A stretch of DNA of 64,000 nucleotides from Acidisoma sp. PAMC 29798 (lineage in GTDB: Bacteria; Pseudomonadota; Alphaproteobacteria; Acetobacterales; Acetobacteraceae): NCBI RefSeq assembly GCF_030252425.1, contig NZ_CP126997.1, positions 20,733 through 84,732 of the forward strand, written 5' to 3'. This document shows, one piece after another, positions 31,487 through 40,990 of this stretch (within the stretch, counting starts at the first letter, position 1; each line of letters starts with the position of its first letter). The translations under genes were made by a program, and so were the position numbers. Below the pieces are notes generated by a model. It searched no databases and was not told the origin of the DNA. It worked only from the letters and a program-made list of their open reading frames with translations.

Positions 31487-31847
31487 GGGCCTATGCCAAC
31501 GGCGTCACGCTGGATTTCTCACGGCCCGGCAAGCCGACAGACAACGCCTTCATCGAGGCCTTTAACGGCCGCTTACGAGCAGAATGTTTAAACGCCCACT
31601 GGTTCCTGACGCTTGCAGACGCGCAGGAAAAGTTGGAGGCTTGGCGCAGTTACTACAATGAGGTTCGCCCACACGGCGCGATTGGCAACAGGTCACCGAT
31701 CTCACTGCAAAATCCCGATGGCGCACCCAGCCCGTCATCGTGAAAACAGGCCCGAAACTCTACCCTCGACCGCTCCAAAGATTGGGTGCAGAGCACTCCT
31801 GGGCCGGACTCTAGCTATCTCTGGAGGAAATTCAGGGGGTCACGTCA

Positions 31848-32212
31848 GTTGGGACGCCTTTACCCTGTTCCTGACAGACGGGCGTGTGTGCCTGTCGAAC
31901 AATGCGGCCGAACGCGCGCTACGCGGCATAGCTCTCGGGCGGAAATCGTGGATGTTCTGCGGGTCCGATCGCGGTAGCCAGCGGGCTGCTGCCATGTACA
32001 GCCTCATCGTCACGGCAAAGATGAATAACATCGATCCTCAGGCCTGGCTCGCGGACGTCCTGGCCCGGATCGCCGCCCACCCCGCGCATCGCCTTGACGA
32101 GCTACTGCCATGGAACTGGAGGCCGATGGCATCCGCTCTCGCTGCCTGATCAGCACCAGATCAAACTGTCGAGCGATCCACAAGAGCCCTGCGGCCTGCG
32201 CCGAATGCTTAC
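31848..32212 (+). mobile_element. IS66 right-end relic with tnpC 3' fragment
   Basis: Begins abruptly with the codons for WDAFTLFLTDGRVCLSNN of TnpC, runs to the normal stop at 32149 and on to the IS66 right terminus (GCGCCGAATGCTTAC, ending 32212). It matches copy b closely. Its left side is the outer end of the nested IS3 (31847), so about 2.2 kb of this IS66 copy has been lost at that junction. Confidence 0.9.
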
Positions 32213-32358
32213 GCTTCAGGCGTCTCACCTGATCCAGCTTCAGCCCGCCATACTCCGCTCGCCAGCGGTAATAGGTCGGCTCCGCCCTGGCCGGACAACA
32301 CGTCCACCTGATGGATCTTGAAAACAATTTCCTCCGGCTTGTAACGATTTGACCCCAT
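32213..32358 (-). pseudogene. IS3-type (IS407-like) OrfA relic
   Basis: From ATG 32358 leftward it reads MGSNRYKPEEIVFKIHQVDV, then an internal deletion shifts frame before YYRWRAEYGGLKLDQVRRLK, which stops at the IS66 end. It is the helix-turn-helix subunit of yet another IS3-type element. The 160 bp to its right (32359-32521) are probably that element's 5' end; no gene is visible there. Confidence 0.7.
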
Positions 32359-32521
32359 GATCTCCCTCCTCGTAGAACAACCGAAAGTCTCGATTTCGGC
32401 TGACCACTTCTAGGGTGTCAGGCCAGTGCGAACGGGCTTCAGTCACACCATTGCATTGAGGTCTTTCGATCTGCATCGTCCCAAGTTAGAAATCAATGCC
32501 GACACGACCACTACCTGTCGA

Positions 32522-35500
32522 TCATCCAACATCGCTAAGTCTTAGAGGAGCAACTTCGCGATAAATTGCCATCAATTCTTTGGCTTGCTGTTCGCTCGTT
32601 CGAAGCTTTGGAGTAGTGGAAGGTGGGCTGGCGTACTTCGTCGGATTAGCATTGATATGCGAGAGAACAAGCCTCAAAGCCTGATAATCATCAACAGGCA
32701 CCACAAAACCACATGTATCATCAACCTCATCGGCAAGAGCCCCGCGATCCGATGCAATTACCCAACATCCCGCTTGTAAAGCCTCTCTGACTACTAGGCC
32801 ATAACTCTCAGGCCATACCGATGGTGCTGCGAGAACATCAATTGCTGCATAAAGATCCGCAATTTCCGATTGAGGATACTTACCTCGAATTCGGACGTTT
32901 GACGAGCCCCATTTTGTTAATAGCTCTTCTCCCCTCGACATAGCATGATCGATAAGGAGAAGTTCAATATTTTCGAAATGGGACTCAGAGAGTGCAAGCT
33001 TTATGATGTTGTACCCTTTGTGAAAACTTTTACCGCCAATGTGTGCAATTCGAACTGCAAGAGTTTCTCTATTGCGCGGTAAGACCGAGAGTTTAGATAC
33101 TCCGTTTTCCACCGCTATAACGTTGCTAAGTCCGTAGTCGCTATACAGCTTGGCAAAAGAACTTGAGACCGCAAGAACCCGATCTGCCGAGGATAAAATA
33201 GTCAATAGCTCTTGCATTCGAACATGGTGTTCCACGCCATGGGTCTTAATCTCCGAAAGAGACTGCCTGGGGTTATATATTGAATAATTGTTGTCTTTAT
33301 CGAGCAAGAACTGGCTCTTCGAAATCCACCAAGCGTCATGTACTGTGACTAAGTATGGTATACTTCGCGAGCTAGCCTCCAAACATATCGATGCGGTAAG
33401 TCTTTGGATACAGTGAAAGTGAATTATGTGGGGTTTAAAGCGATCCAAGTAGCTACCGAAAGCTATACCCATGTTCTTATCAGAAATTCGCAGATCTATA
33501 TCTGGTTCTATCGGAGTTGTTATTCCGGTAACCTTTATTCCATTCCATTGATGACTGCGTAGCTCATAGGGAACGTAGCCGCCCTCAATTGATGTGAACA
33601 CTTCGATCTCTACTTCTTTTCCAAACTCTCTGTTTAGGTCGGCCACGTTATCCGCAACGACGCGGGTTGCTCCGCCAATTGCCTGAGGAGGGAAAAATAC
33701 GTTGACAATTAAAACACGCAGCTTCGGTTTTTCATTATGGATGGAAAGTCTTTGTTCAATTGATGCAATGATAGCCGCAATGTTTTTCGACGATGCGGCG
33801 GTGGAGTAGTTCTCCTTCACCGAAGCTCGTGCTTCATTTCCAACGTTTTTTCGTAGCGCGGCGCTTTTAACCAGATTATTTAAAAACAAGTACCAGTCAC
33901 TTGTATCTTCCGCAATAAACCCATTTTTCCCATGCGAAACAACTTCTCTATAAGTTTTCGTATTTGAGACAACGGAGGGAATACCAAGCATCGCTGCTTC
34001 CATCCATTTAATCTCACTTTTGCAGTCTGAGATAATTCCTGGCTTCAATACGGCGATATTAATATCCATACCTTTTAGAAGATGCCAATAGGAATTTCTG
34101 TCCAGAATCTGGTCAATTATAACGATTTGGTTTTCAAAACGAAGCATGCTTTGTGGAAGTGTGATGTAGCCTGCTATTACTAACTGAACGAGTGGGCCAT
34201 ATTCATCTAAAATTTTAATAAGAGCAGGTACAGCAATCAGCTCAAAATCCTCATTATGAGCACGAGTGCCAGTGCCATAAAAGATGCGTATAGGGTACTC
34301 GTTCTCTCGCAGCGACATTGCCTCTGCGTTAGAGTTGAGAAAAGCTCCCTCTTGAATTGCATCGAGAGCGTTTCGGTGGACGAACGCACTTTTCTGTACA
34401 ACTAGTTGCAGCATTTCGTTTGCCAATGTCGTCGTCGAGGACATTGCAAAGTCACAAAGCTGTATAGCTTTCGAAAACAATGCTGTACCGGTGACTAAGC
34501 CACCATAAACTTGCCGACTGACTAGCCCGCCGTAGCTCTCAAAACTATCAGGGAAATGCTTGCTATCAAATATAAGATCATCGATATCGTAAATTGTCGG
34601 TAGGCCCGCTGCGCGCGCTGCACGAATTGCACGAATTGCAGGCGGGAGTGCCGCCACCCGATAAAATATCACCGAATCTAAAAACGGCAACCGTTGGTGA
34701 AAAAGATTTAAGTCTTGGGTTTGATCAAAAGTCTCTATCTCATAGCCCGCACGATCTAGATGATCGCCTTTCTGAAGAACGCGATAATGTTTACATTGAG
34801 GTATACTCATATCGGCAACAATGCCAATGTGTCGAATCGTTCCAACACTAATTGGCCGTGGCGCATCCGTTGGTACAGTATCAGCAAGGAAAGTAACCGC
34901 CTGTTCCATTCGAACGAGTGCTTCCGTTACTAGGCCGGCATTAGCGAGTTCATGGGCATCGCTGCTAGTTTCGTTGAAGCACTCCTCTGAAACTTGTAGA
35001 TACCGTTGCACGATATATTGATCGCCGGGCGTCAATGTCGTTAGCTCTTTTAGAACCTCGACTGCTTCCACCTTTCGATTTAAGCGGAGCAGGCAAGAAG
35101 ATAGATTTAGAAAACTCCACGCGTTAGAAAGGTTCTCCTTGATTGTTTTGCGATATACAGTGATCGCTCCATACAGATCGCCCTGTCGCATCAAGCAGTC
35201 AGCATAGTGGCGAAGTCCACGAGTGTTCGTAGGATCAACCAGCAAGGCGGACTCGTACAGTTGTCGCGCAGGGACCAGATCGTTAGACATGGCCAGTCTA
35301 TCCGCTGCTGCGATCAAGAGAGGAGCAGTCGATGGGGTAGGGGCACAGCCTGATCTGCCTTCCACAATACCTTTTGTGGCGAAGTGCTCTAGTGCCCGCC
35401 ATGGTGAGTCGATCACTGAGCGTAAGTCGGGGTTCGAATGCAAATATATCTTCCAATCAAAACCTGACGGCATTTCAAGAGAACTTGTGAGGCCGATTTT

Positions 35501-36487
35501 GGTCATCAATTGTGAAGGGTTTGCCGATACGTTTTTTGCAATCCCCTTGTTCAGCCAGTGTCGATAAGCGTCTACATGTGATAGCCCCATGGTTTCGGGA
35601 GCGAATTCGGTGTAGAAGGTCCTATCAAGGTAGTGTTCAGATGATATCGGGTAAGATTGGTATTGCCCAACGGTAACAAAATGGAAGATGCATTCGAGGC
35701 GATTTTTGCATACAGACACGCCAACTCGCGCTTGGTAGTCGTCGGCACTAAACAGCTGAAGAAACTCTCCAGAATAGATGCCGTTGCTTTCGAAGATTTG
35801 CGTTGGTGATCTGCCGGCAGTGATCGAGCTTAGTGTCAACTTGGCCTGCTGAAGTTCTCGTGGAGAGTCTTCTGACTGAGCAATCAACAACTTATCATCG
35901 AGTGAAAATTGTCGATTCTCATTTTTGCCATCCGTTAGGAAATGTCCGAGCAGGTCAAAATTTGACGAAAACACTTGATCCAAATCGGGATTCAAATTTC
36001 TGTAAAAATTTATTGAGAATTCCCGGGGAAGGATATCCATGTCCAAGTCGGATTGAGCAAGCCATACGCGCATGCTTGGAAATCGAAATTCTGTCGAGCC
36101 AAAATTTCGCCAATGCTTCACAAGATCGCTTGGGGAAAGAGCTGCAAGATCAGCATAAAAACTTCTATAGAAATCAATATCTAGTTTCTGGTCTATCAAA
36201 TCGTTTTCAAAAACTACTAACGCCATATCTTGAGGTTCACCCTCGATATTAATCCCGGGTTTTACCACATCGGTCTGAGAGGCTGGGGTTTCACCATTTA
36301 AGTGGGGCACATCAGGCAATGACCCGCTCCTCTGTAACGACCGTTTGGGAGCGCGCCGAACGGCTGTAGTTTTAGAGCGAGGGGCAGATGATGGTGCGCT
36401 ATTGCTGAGCTTGTGTGGCAAAGTTCGAACCCTTGATGAGCTGAAAATAAATCGTTCTAGTTTTTGAATACGGTACTGAAGGATCAA
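32522..36487 (-). CDS. Large two-domain glycosyltransferase with TPRs
   Basis: A 1321-aa cytoplasmic protein. Residues ~95-390 contain repeated IDFYRSFYADLAALSPSDLV-like units of a type common in polysaccharide biosynthesis enzymes. TPRs follow at ~395-495. A first GT-B/GT4-like domain spans ~560-900 (PTIYDIDDLIFD, RIFYGTGTRAHN, IKWMEAAMLGIPSVVS), and a second GT4 domain runs from ~924 to the end (VNVFFPPQAIGGATRVV, VRIAHIGGKSFHKGYNIIK, APSVWPESYGLVVREALQAG with the Glu pair). It probably adds two sugars in building a surface polysaccharide or O-antigen-like chain. It is low in GC and flanked by IS DNA on both sides, so its original locus is lost. Donors and acceptors are unknown. Confidence 0.82.
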   Translation of the reverse strand: MILQYRIQKLERFIFSSSRVRTLPHKLSNSAPSSAPRSKTTAVRRAPKRSLQRSGSLPDVPHLNGETPASQTDVVKPGINIEGEPQDMALVVFENDLIDQKLDIDFYRSFYADLAALSPSDLVKHWRNFGSTEFRFPSMRVWLAQSDLDMDILPREFSINFYRNLNPDLDQVFSSNFDLLGHFLTDGKNENRQFSLDDKLLIAQSEDSPRELQQAKLTLSSITAGRSPTQIFESNGIYSGEFLQLFSADDYQARVGVSVCKNRLECIFHFVTVGQYQSYPISSEHYLDRTFYTEFAPETMGLSHVDAYRHWLNKGIAKNVSANPSQLMTKIGLTSSLEMPSGFDWKIYLHSNPDLRSVIDSPWRALEHFATKGIVEGRSGCAPTPSTAPLLIAAADRLAMSNDLVPARQLYESALLVDPTNTRGLRHYADCLMRQGDLYGAITVYRKTIKENLSNAWSFLNLSSCLLRLNRKVEAVEVLKELTTLTPGDQYIVQRYLQVSEECFNETSSDAHELANAGLVTEALVRMEQAVTFLADTVPTDAPRPISVGTIRHIGIVADMSIPQCKHYRVLQKGDHLDRAGYEIETFDQTQDLNLFHQRLPFLDSVIFYRVAALPPAIRAIRAARAAGLPTIYDIDDLIFDSKHFPDSFESYGGLVSRQVYGGLVTGTALFSKAIQLCDFAMSSTTTLANEMLQLVVQKSAFVHRNALDAIQEGAFLNSNAEAMSLRENEYPIRIFYGTGTRAHNEDFELIAVPALIKILDEYGPLVQLVIAGYITLPQSMLRFENQIVIIDQILDRNSYWHLLKGMDINIAVLKPGIISDCKSEIKWMEAAMLGIPSVVSNTKTYREVVSHGKNGFIAEDTSDWYLFLNNLVKSAALRKNVGNEARASVKENYSTAASSKNIAAIIASIEQRLSIHNEKPKLRVLIVNVFFPPQAIGGATRVVADNVADLNREFGKEVEIEVFTSIEGGYVPYELRSHQWNGIKVTGITTPIEPDIDLRISDKNMGIAFGSYLDRFKPHIIHFHCIQRLTASICLEASSRSIPYLVTVHDAWWISKSQFLLDKDNNYSIYNPRQSLSEIKTHGVEHHVRMQELLTILSSADRVLAVSSSFAKLYSDYGLSNVIAVENGVSKLSVLPRNRETLAVRIAHIGGKSFHKGYNIIKLALSESHFENIELLLIDHAMSRGEELLTKWGSSNVRIRGKYPQSEIADLYAAIDVLAAPSVWPESYGLVVREALQAGCWVIASDRGALADEVDDTCGFVVPVDDYQALRLVLSHINANPTKYASPPSTTPKLRTSEQQAKELMAIYREVAPLRLSDVG

Positions 36488-36706
36488 ACCGCAAGGTCTA
36501 GGTCATGGGTACGCTCGCATCTGCACAATTTTTTTTCTCGTGCCGCTTTCAGATGACTCACGGCTCCGAATTCGGGGCTGTGTAGCAGAGAACACTCCGC
36601 AAACGGCTGCATAGGAAAACTTCTCCTTGCAAGCGAGGGCTTCAGCATATATCGTACATCATTTATAACAGTACCACTGGTTTGTCAGCGTCTACTGGCC
36701 GATTTA
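36488..36706. other. Upstream region of the glycosyltransferase gene
   Basis: About 220 bp, AT-rich, containing the presumed leftward promoter. No ORF or repeat is recognised. It ends at the IS5 terminus. Confidence 0.4.
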
Positions 36707-37173
36707 GAGACCGTTTGAGAATGGTTGTGGCGGCCCGATCCGGTGTGATTCAAGCTTGGAATGTGGACCCAACAGAATCGAGGCCGGATGGCCGACATCG
36801 CCCGCAAGACCAAGCGGTATCCGACTGACCTGACTGACGGCGAGTGTGAGCGTATCCAGCCGCTGTTGCCCAAGCCGCCCAAGCGCGGCCGCAAAATCAG
36901 CGTTGACTTGCGCGAGATACTGAATGCGATCCGATATCTGGCGCGCCGTGGCGGTGGCTGGCGCATGCTGCCGATCAATTTCGCCCCGTGGCAAACCGTC
37001 TACTGGTGGTTCAGGCGGTTCGTTCGCCGCATGTTGTTCCAGACCATTCACGACGTGTCGCTCATGCTCGACCGCGAACTGAAGCCAGCCCCACGGGCGG
37101 CGTGCTCGACAGCCAGACGGTGAAAGCGCCCCACACTCAAGCGCGAGGCTATGACGCCAACAAAAAGATCGTC
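36707..37173 (+). mobile_element. IS5-family element, 3'-truncated copy
   Basis: Starts GAGACCGTTTGAGAATGG and matches the complete copy at 12410-13296 (inverted) up to the codons for ANKKIV, where it stops at 37173. orfA (36761-37123) is whole, but the DDE-encoding frame is cut. The 125 bp that follow contain a short leftward frame (INFHIVYKWLDGNATIPPVG) that I cannot assign. Confidence 0.88.
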
Positions 37174-37299
37174 GGGTTGGTTGGAACAGGGCAAGGCTCC
37201 CGACCGGCGGGATCGTTGCATTGCCATCTAACCACTTATAGACAATGTGAAAGTTAATCATTAGCCTGGGGCAGATGGTCAAATGGCAATCCTGGAGGA

Positions 37300-38151
37300 T
37301 TGAGTGTTACGATGGAAGCGGTTTGTTCCAGGGTCAGGCAAACGCCGACGCGTTTGAGTTGGTGTGTTAGCTGCATGTTGCCAGGAGCGGCTTCCCCTTT
37401 TGACATAGATAGATTCATTGATGAAGCGTCTGGGGCGCTGGACTGTGGCGCCGGCCCTGAACTGGAAATCGTTGCAAGTTTGTGCTTAGATGAAGGGCTT
37501 TCATCGGTCACGCTGGTCAAACTAGCTCTCCAAGAGCGCCTGCGTGGGCATACGCAGATCGTTGGCGATATACTACAGTTTCGCGACGGCAGCCCCTGGT
37601 ATAATCAGGCGATGTATCGGAAACTGCAGTCTGCTTGCGGCGCATCGGCAAGAACTGCAAAGCGGCGGACCTGGGGGCGTTGTATATATAGTGCAAAGGC
37701 TCAGTCTGCAGAACTAAGCTGGCATAAATTGATATGGTTTGCGACGCGGGGGACCGATCAGCGGCGAGGACGTCTCCTACGGAAATCGGCGCGGCTCACT
37801 CAATTGAAGTGAACCCATTTATGTAGTGACGGAGATCTGCTCATATTTCATTCAACTTTCGCACGAGACCTTGTCGGTGACGCTGACCATTTCTCTAGAA
37901 AACAGAACGCACCTTTGTCAACTCAGGTCACTATCGCGAACCTGGAAGCGACATCGGCTAGGCGCGCCCTCTCCGTCATCGGATTGGGCAAATTCGGAGG
38001 CCGCATCGTATGGTTTGGACCAACAGACTGTAAGACTTTTGCGAGTTCTTATTGGGCGAATTGGGAGAACCATCTCATGATGTGGTTCGACAGTGAGTTT
38101 AACCAGCAAGCGAACGCTTTATCTAGAGAAATCATGCGGGAATTTCTGTGA
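37300..38151 (+). pseudogene. Decayed paralogue of the TPR/GT-D glycosyltransferase
   Basis: The first part (37300-37812) aligns with the N-terminus of the protein at 7884-9281 (FDIDRFIDEASGALD against NDITRLIEEANIALD; VTLVKLALQERLRG against IKLAQLAIKARQRG). After an in-frame TGA at 37810-37812 the same frame continues. It reads RRALSVIGLGKFGGRIV where the intact protein has SAFSLIRLGDGEGAFL, and WANWENHLMMWFDSEFN where that has DANRQNRMAMWFGSQFD. The catalytic DGE is gone and the C-terminal half is missing. Its end overlaps the next gene's start. Confidence 0.7.
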
Positions 38152-39278
38152 CGAAACAACTTCAGGCGAAAGTCTTGGTTCTGGGAACCTCAAATTGTCT
38201 GCTTACCGGCGGCGTGAAACAGGCTTTAGTTCAGCACTTCGGAGCTTCCAACGTTACCAATATCTCGTTGGGTGGCGCTTCGGGTACTTTTCTAGCGCTG
38301 TTCAGGTTCATAGAGGGCGTTGATTTCACCTCATATGACTATGTGTTTTTGGACTCAATTGTAAATGAACAGTGGCAGTTTCGCGAAGGCGGCTCGCTTA
38401 ATCATCTCAAGAATGTAGCCACCGTGCTATATAGCTGCTTGCCGCCCGGTGTCACCTACATCTACCTGGGGTTCTGTTCCAGCCCCCGTTTTCATCGAGC
38501 CGATCCGGTTGAGCAAATGCATCGAAGCCTTTGCAATGGCGCAGGTCTGAATTTTATTTCTTTTCGAGAACTACTTGTTGAATTCAGCCTGCTTCATGGC
38601 TACCAGCAAAAAGATCTTTTCCCTTTGGCTGACGCCAGCCATTTTAAACCGGCTTTGATAGGCAAGCTAATCTCTTGTCTGTGCACGGCACTCCCCTCAC
38701 TACACAAGAAATCTACGCCGGCCCTGGTAGATCGTGATATGTTTTTTACCCAGGATCTCAAGCCGTTCGCCGCTACTCGGGTGACGCATACTACATCATT
38801 AAGAACACAGGAATATGGCATTTTCACGACAAAGTCGTGTCTTGTTCCAGAGATAGGTTGCCTACTAGGCTTTGACTTTGCGGTGCTTGATACCGAGGCT
38901 TTTCTGCATGTTACCGCAGAAGGCCGCAGTTTTTCGAAAGCGCTGCACTTCAAGGCGGATCGGCCCTGGATGAAGATAGCCGGCTTCTACAACGAGACCA
39001 TGACGGGCCCGGGTTCCTGTATTAGAATTGCTTGCCAAGCTGATGCGAACGACCCTACGGAGCGCACCGAGGCGACGTCGCCGCTTAAGGAGCCGCTGAG
39101 TGGAGAAGCTAGATTGGCTAGTTTCTTTTTCTCACGGGTACCCGTCAGCGAACTTAGCAAGCTTTACAGGGTGGCGGATCTGCAGGTCGAGCCCGCATTA
39201 GCGGACCTTCACGACAAGCTCGCAAGCTTCATGGAGGATCATCTTGCAGAGATGATGGACATTTTAGCGATTAATTAG
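38148..39278 (+). CDS. SGNH/GDSL-hydrolase-like protein
   Basis: 376 aa. The N-terminus KVLVLGTSNCLLTGGVKQAL has the first strand and nucleophile-type GTSN (Ser15) of SGNH hydrolases. ISLGGASGTFLAL supplies a Gly block, and PLADASHFKP (~161-165) has the D-x-x-H-type pair. Residues ~215-376 form a beta-rich C-terminal domain I do not recognise. It may be an esterase or acyltransferase modifying a glycan; no catalysis is proven. The GTG start overlaps the preceding pseudogene's stop (GTGA), so the two were once one operon. There is no signal peptide. Confidence 0.6.
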   Translation: MTKQLQAKVLVLGTSNCLLTGGVKQALVQHFGASNVTNISLGGASGTFLALFRFIEGVDFTSYDYVFLDSIVNEQWQFREGGSLNHLKNVATVLYSCLPPGVTYIYLGFCSSPRFHRADPVEQMHRSLCNGAGLNFISFRELLVEFSLLHGYQQKDLFPLADASHFKPALIGKLISCLCTALPSLHKKSTPALVDRDMFFTQDLKPFAATRVTHTTSLRTQEYGIFTTKSCLVPEIGCLLGFDFAVLDTEAFLHVTAEGRSFSKALHFKADRPWMKIAGFYNETMTGPGSCIRIACQADANDPTERTEATSPLKEPLSGEARLASFFFSRVPVSELSKLYRVADLQVEPALADLHDKLASFMEDHLAEMMDILAIN

Positions 39279-39414
39279 ATAGAAAAGCATTTTGAAGCGT
39301 GTTTCACATTGACCTGAGAAGATCGTGTCAGGGCGCATTAGACCTGCACGCAGGTTCCCGGAAGATTTGATACGATGTGGTTAATCAAGATCCTTGTCAC
39401 AGACTGAATCAATT
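39279..39414. other. Short intergenic region
   Basis: About 135 bp between the SGNH gene stop and the terminal repeat of an IS3 fragment. Nothing recognised. Confidence 0.4.
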
Positions 39415-39741
39415 TGAGCTGCTGCCGGTTTGGTGGACACCGAGATTAAGGTGTTTCGCGAGATTGGAGGATGCAAATGACGCGACGACAGTTCAGCCGG
39501 GAGTTCAAGCTGGAGGCGGTCCGGCTAGTTAATGAACGTGGGATTTCATTGGTGCAGGCCAGCCGGGACCTGGATGTGGGCGAAAGCATTCTGCGACGAT
39601 GGATCAAGGAGGTTACCTCGGATCCTGGGCAGGCGTTTCCGGGCCAGGGCCAGCTCAAGCCGGAGCAGCAGGAGATAGATCGTCTGCGGCGTGAGGTCGC
39701 AAAGCTCAAGGCGGAGCGCGATATCCTAAAAAAAGCCGCGG
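39415..39741 (+). mobile_element. IS3-family element, copy 3 (5' fragment)
   Basis: Begins with the terminal repeat TGAGCTGCTGCCGGTTTGG and matches copies 1 and 2 through orfA up to the codons for ILKKAA. At 39741 it joins an IS30 fragment. The OrfA frame (from 39471) therefore runs into foreign sequence and is not functional. Confidence 0.9.
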
Positions 39742-39852
39742 TGGGTTCAACCGGTCGACGCAATATGGTTGAATTCATGACGGTCAGAGGGGTTCCACGA
39801 TGGCGCAAATGGGCCGACCTGGATTGTCCGCCGGACAGAAGCGAGAGCTGTG
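39742..39852 (+). mobile_element. IS30-family 5' fragment
   Basis: Contains an IS30-like terminal region (GGTTCAACCGGTCGACGC) and, from ATG 39800, the codons MAQMGRPGLSAGQKRELC, the usual start of IS30 transposases. It stops at 39852 where an IS3 copy begins. Three different IS fragments are joined end to end here without duplications, pointing to deletions between elements. Confidence 0.65.
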
Positions 39853-40505
39853 CGGCCGCCGCTCGCCCAGCGCCCGCTTACGGCCACCGCGGCGACGCAC
39901 GGTGAGTTTTTCTTCGCGGTAGAGCCGCTGGACGCGCTTGCGGTTCACTGCGTGGCCATCGCGGCGCAGCAGCACGTGCAGGCGCCGGTAGCCGAAGCGC
40001 CGGCGCTCTAACGCCAGGGACTTCAGCCGATCGCGCAGAGCCGTGTCGTCCGGCCTGGTCGACCGGTAGCGCATCGCGCTCCGGTCCGCGCCAATCACCC
40101 GGATCGCCTGCCGCTGGCTCATCTCATGGGCCGACCGTAGATACGCCACGGCCTCCCGACGCGCGGCGGGCGTCACCATTTTTTTCCTAGCAGGTCCTTC
40201 AGCGCAACGTTGTCCAGCATGGCGTCTGCCACCATCCGCTTGAGCTTGGCGTTCTCGTCCTCCAGCGCCTTTAGCTTCCGTGCCTCTGAAACCTCGAGGC
40301 CTCCATACTTCGCCTTCCACTTGTAGAACGTCGGCGACCTGACGCCGTGCCTGCGGCATAGCTCCGCGACCGCTATGCCGGCCTTCTGTTCCTTCAGGAT
40401 CCCGACAATCTGATCCTCGGTGAACCTAGACTTCTTCATCTATCCGTCCCTCTCTCCTGGGCCGGACTCTAGCTATCTCTGGAGGAAATTCAGGGGGTCA
40501 CGTCA
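39853..40505 (-). mobile_element. IS3-family (IS407-like) copy, 3'-truncated
   Basis: Same element as the outer one at 18701-31847, without insertions at its 5' end. The terminal repeat TGACGTGACCCCC is at 40505. orfA is whole and orfB is cut after about 110 codons at 39853. It supplies the uninterrupted reference for the IS630 and second-IS3 insertion sites. Confidence 0.92.
40173..40439 (-). CDS. IS3 OrfA of the truncated copy
   Basis: 88 aa, intact: MKKSRFTEDQIVGILKEQKA, the helix-turn-helix VAELCRRHGVRSPTFYKWKA and the zipper LKALEDENAKLKRMVADAML. The AAAAAAA slippery run lies at its end. OrfB beyond it (to 39853) is truncated within the HTH_21 region and is not functional. Confidence 0.88.
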   Translation of the reverse strand: MKKSRFTEDQIVGILKEQKAGIAVAELCRRHGVRSPTFYKWKAKYGGLEVSEARKLKALEDENAKLKRMVADAMLDNVALKDLLGKKW

Positions 40506-40722
40506 CTCCCATCTACCTGGCGCTTCGGCAGGGGCGACGACACCGGCCGTTATCCTAGTAGAACTCACAGCACCATCGCTCTCATGCCACGCGATTGGGA
40601 GGTCTCGATATGAGCCACACACTGCCCTACTGCCCGGCGACCTGATGTCCGCTTCCCGGCTGCAAATGTAAGTAGTTAAATGACAGAGTGGGGTCGAGAG
40701 CAGATGTCGTGGGTTTGAGATT
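40506..40722. other. Boundary between IS region and plasmid backbone
   Basis: About 220 bp with no recognisable gene. From here rightward the sequence is compact, GC-rich and IS-free until 55.4 kb. Confidence 0.4.
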
Positions 40723-40989
40723 TCATGCGACATCACGATCGGCTTTCCGCCTGAAATCTAGATCAAGCAACTCGTGCGGGCGGAATCCCGTCACCCGAGC
40801 AATTTTCACGATATTGTCGATGCCGATGTTCCATTTCCCTGATTCCCACTGGCTAAGATAGGCTTGGCCGATACTCGCTTTCTCACACAAATCGCGTTGA
40901 CTCCGCCCGGCATACTCCCGGGCGACTCTCAAATTGTTACCAACGATCCGCCGAAACCTAAGCTCCGCCTCATTCACTCCCCTGACCAT
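40723..40989 (-). CDS. XRE-family transcriptional regulator
   Basis: 88 aa from ATG 40989, one base after the stop of the upstream gene and preceded by GGGAG. The Cro/CI helix-turn-helix spans ~15-70 (NNLRVAREYAGRSQRDLCEK then ASIGQAYLSQWESGKWNIGI). It is the last gene of the leftward operon that starts with the relaxase. It probably regulates transfer or copy-number functions from an operator that I cannot locate. Confidence 0.82.
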   Translation of the reverse strand: MVRGVNEAELRFRRIVGNNLRVAREYAGRSQRDLCEKASIGQAYLSQWESGKWNIGIDNIVKIARVTGFRPHELLDLDFRRKADRDVA

Positions 40990-40990
40990 G

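Larger units (their letters stand above)
29113..31743 (+). pseudogene. IS3 OrfB split by ISL3
   Basis: The N-terminal part (29113-29700) has RYGYRRVHVMLRREGWRVN and the DDE residues in WAMDFVHDQLATG and IRVDQGSEFISRDLDLWA. The ISL3 element follows. The frame resumes at 31487 as AYANGVTLDFSRPGKPTDNA then FIEAFNGRLRAECLN and ends at 31743. The break lies within the codons for LWAYANG. Confidence 0.9.
28769..31795 (+). mobile_element. Second IS3-family element (in outer IS3), split by ISL3
   Basis: Ends TGATCTGCTCCCC (28769) and TGCTCTGCACCCA (from 31795 inward) are imperfect inverted repeats. A 4-bp duplication CTCC lies at 28765-28768 and 31796-31799. Without the ISL3 insertion it is about 1236 bp. 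It inserted in the 5' leader of the outer IS3. Confidence 0.88.

Noticed and set aside
31796..31847. Terminus of the second IS3 element
   Set aside because: The same sequence occurs at 40455-40505 upstream of the uninterrupted OrfA, so it belongs to the outer IS3 leader; the second IS3 ends at 31795 with its own repeat and a CTCC duplication.
39471..39905. 144-aa protein starting as IS3 OrfA
   Set aside because: Only the first ~90 residues are OrfA; the rest reads through IS30 and antisense IS3 sequence, so it is a junction artefact, not a gene.
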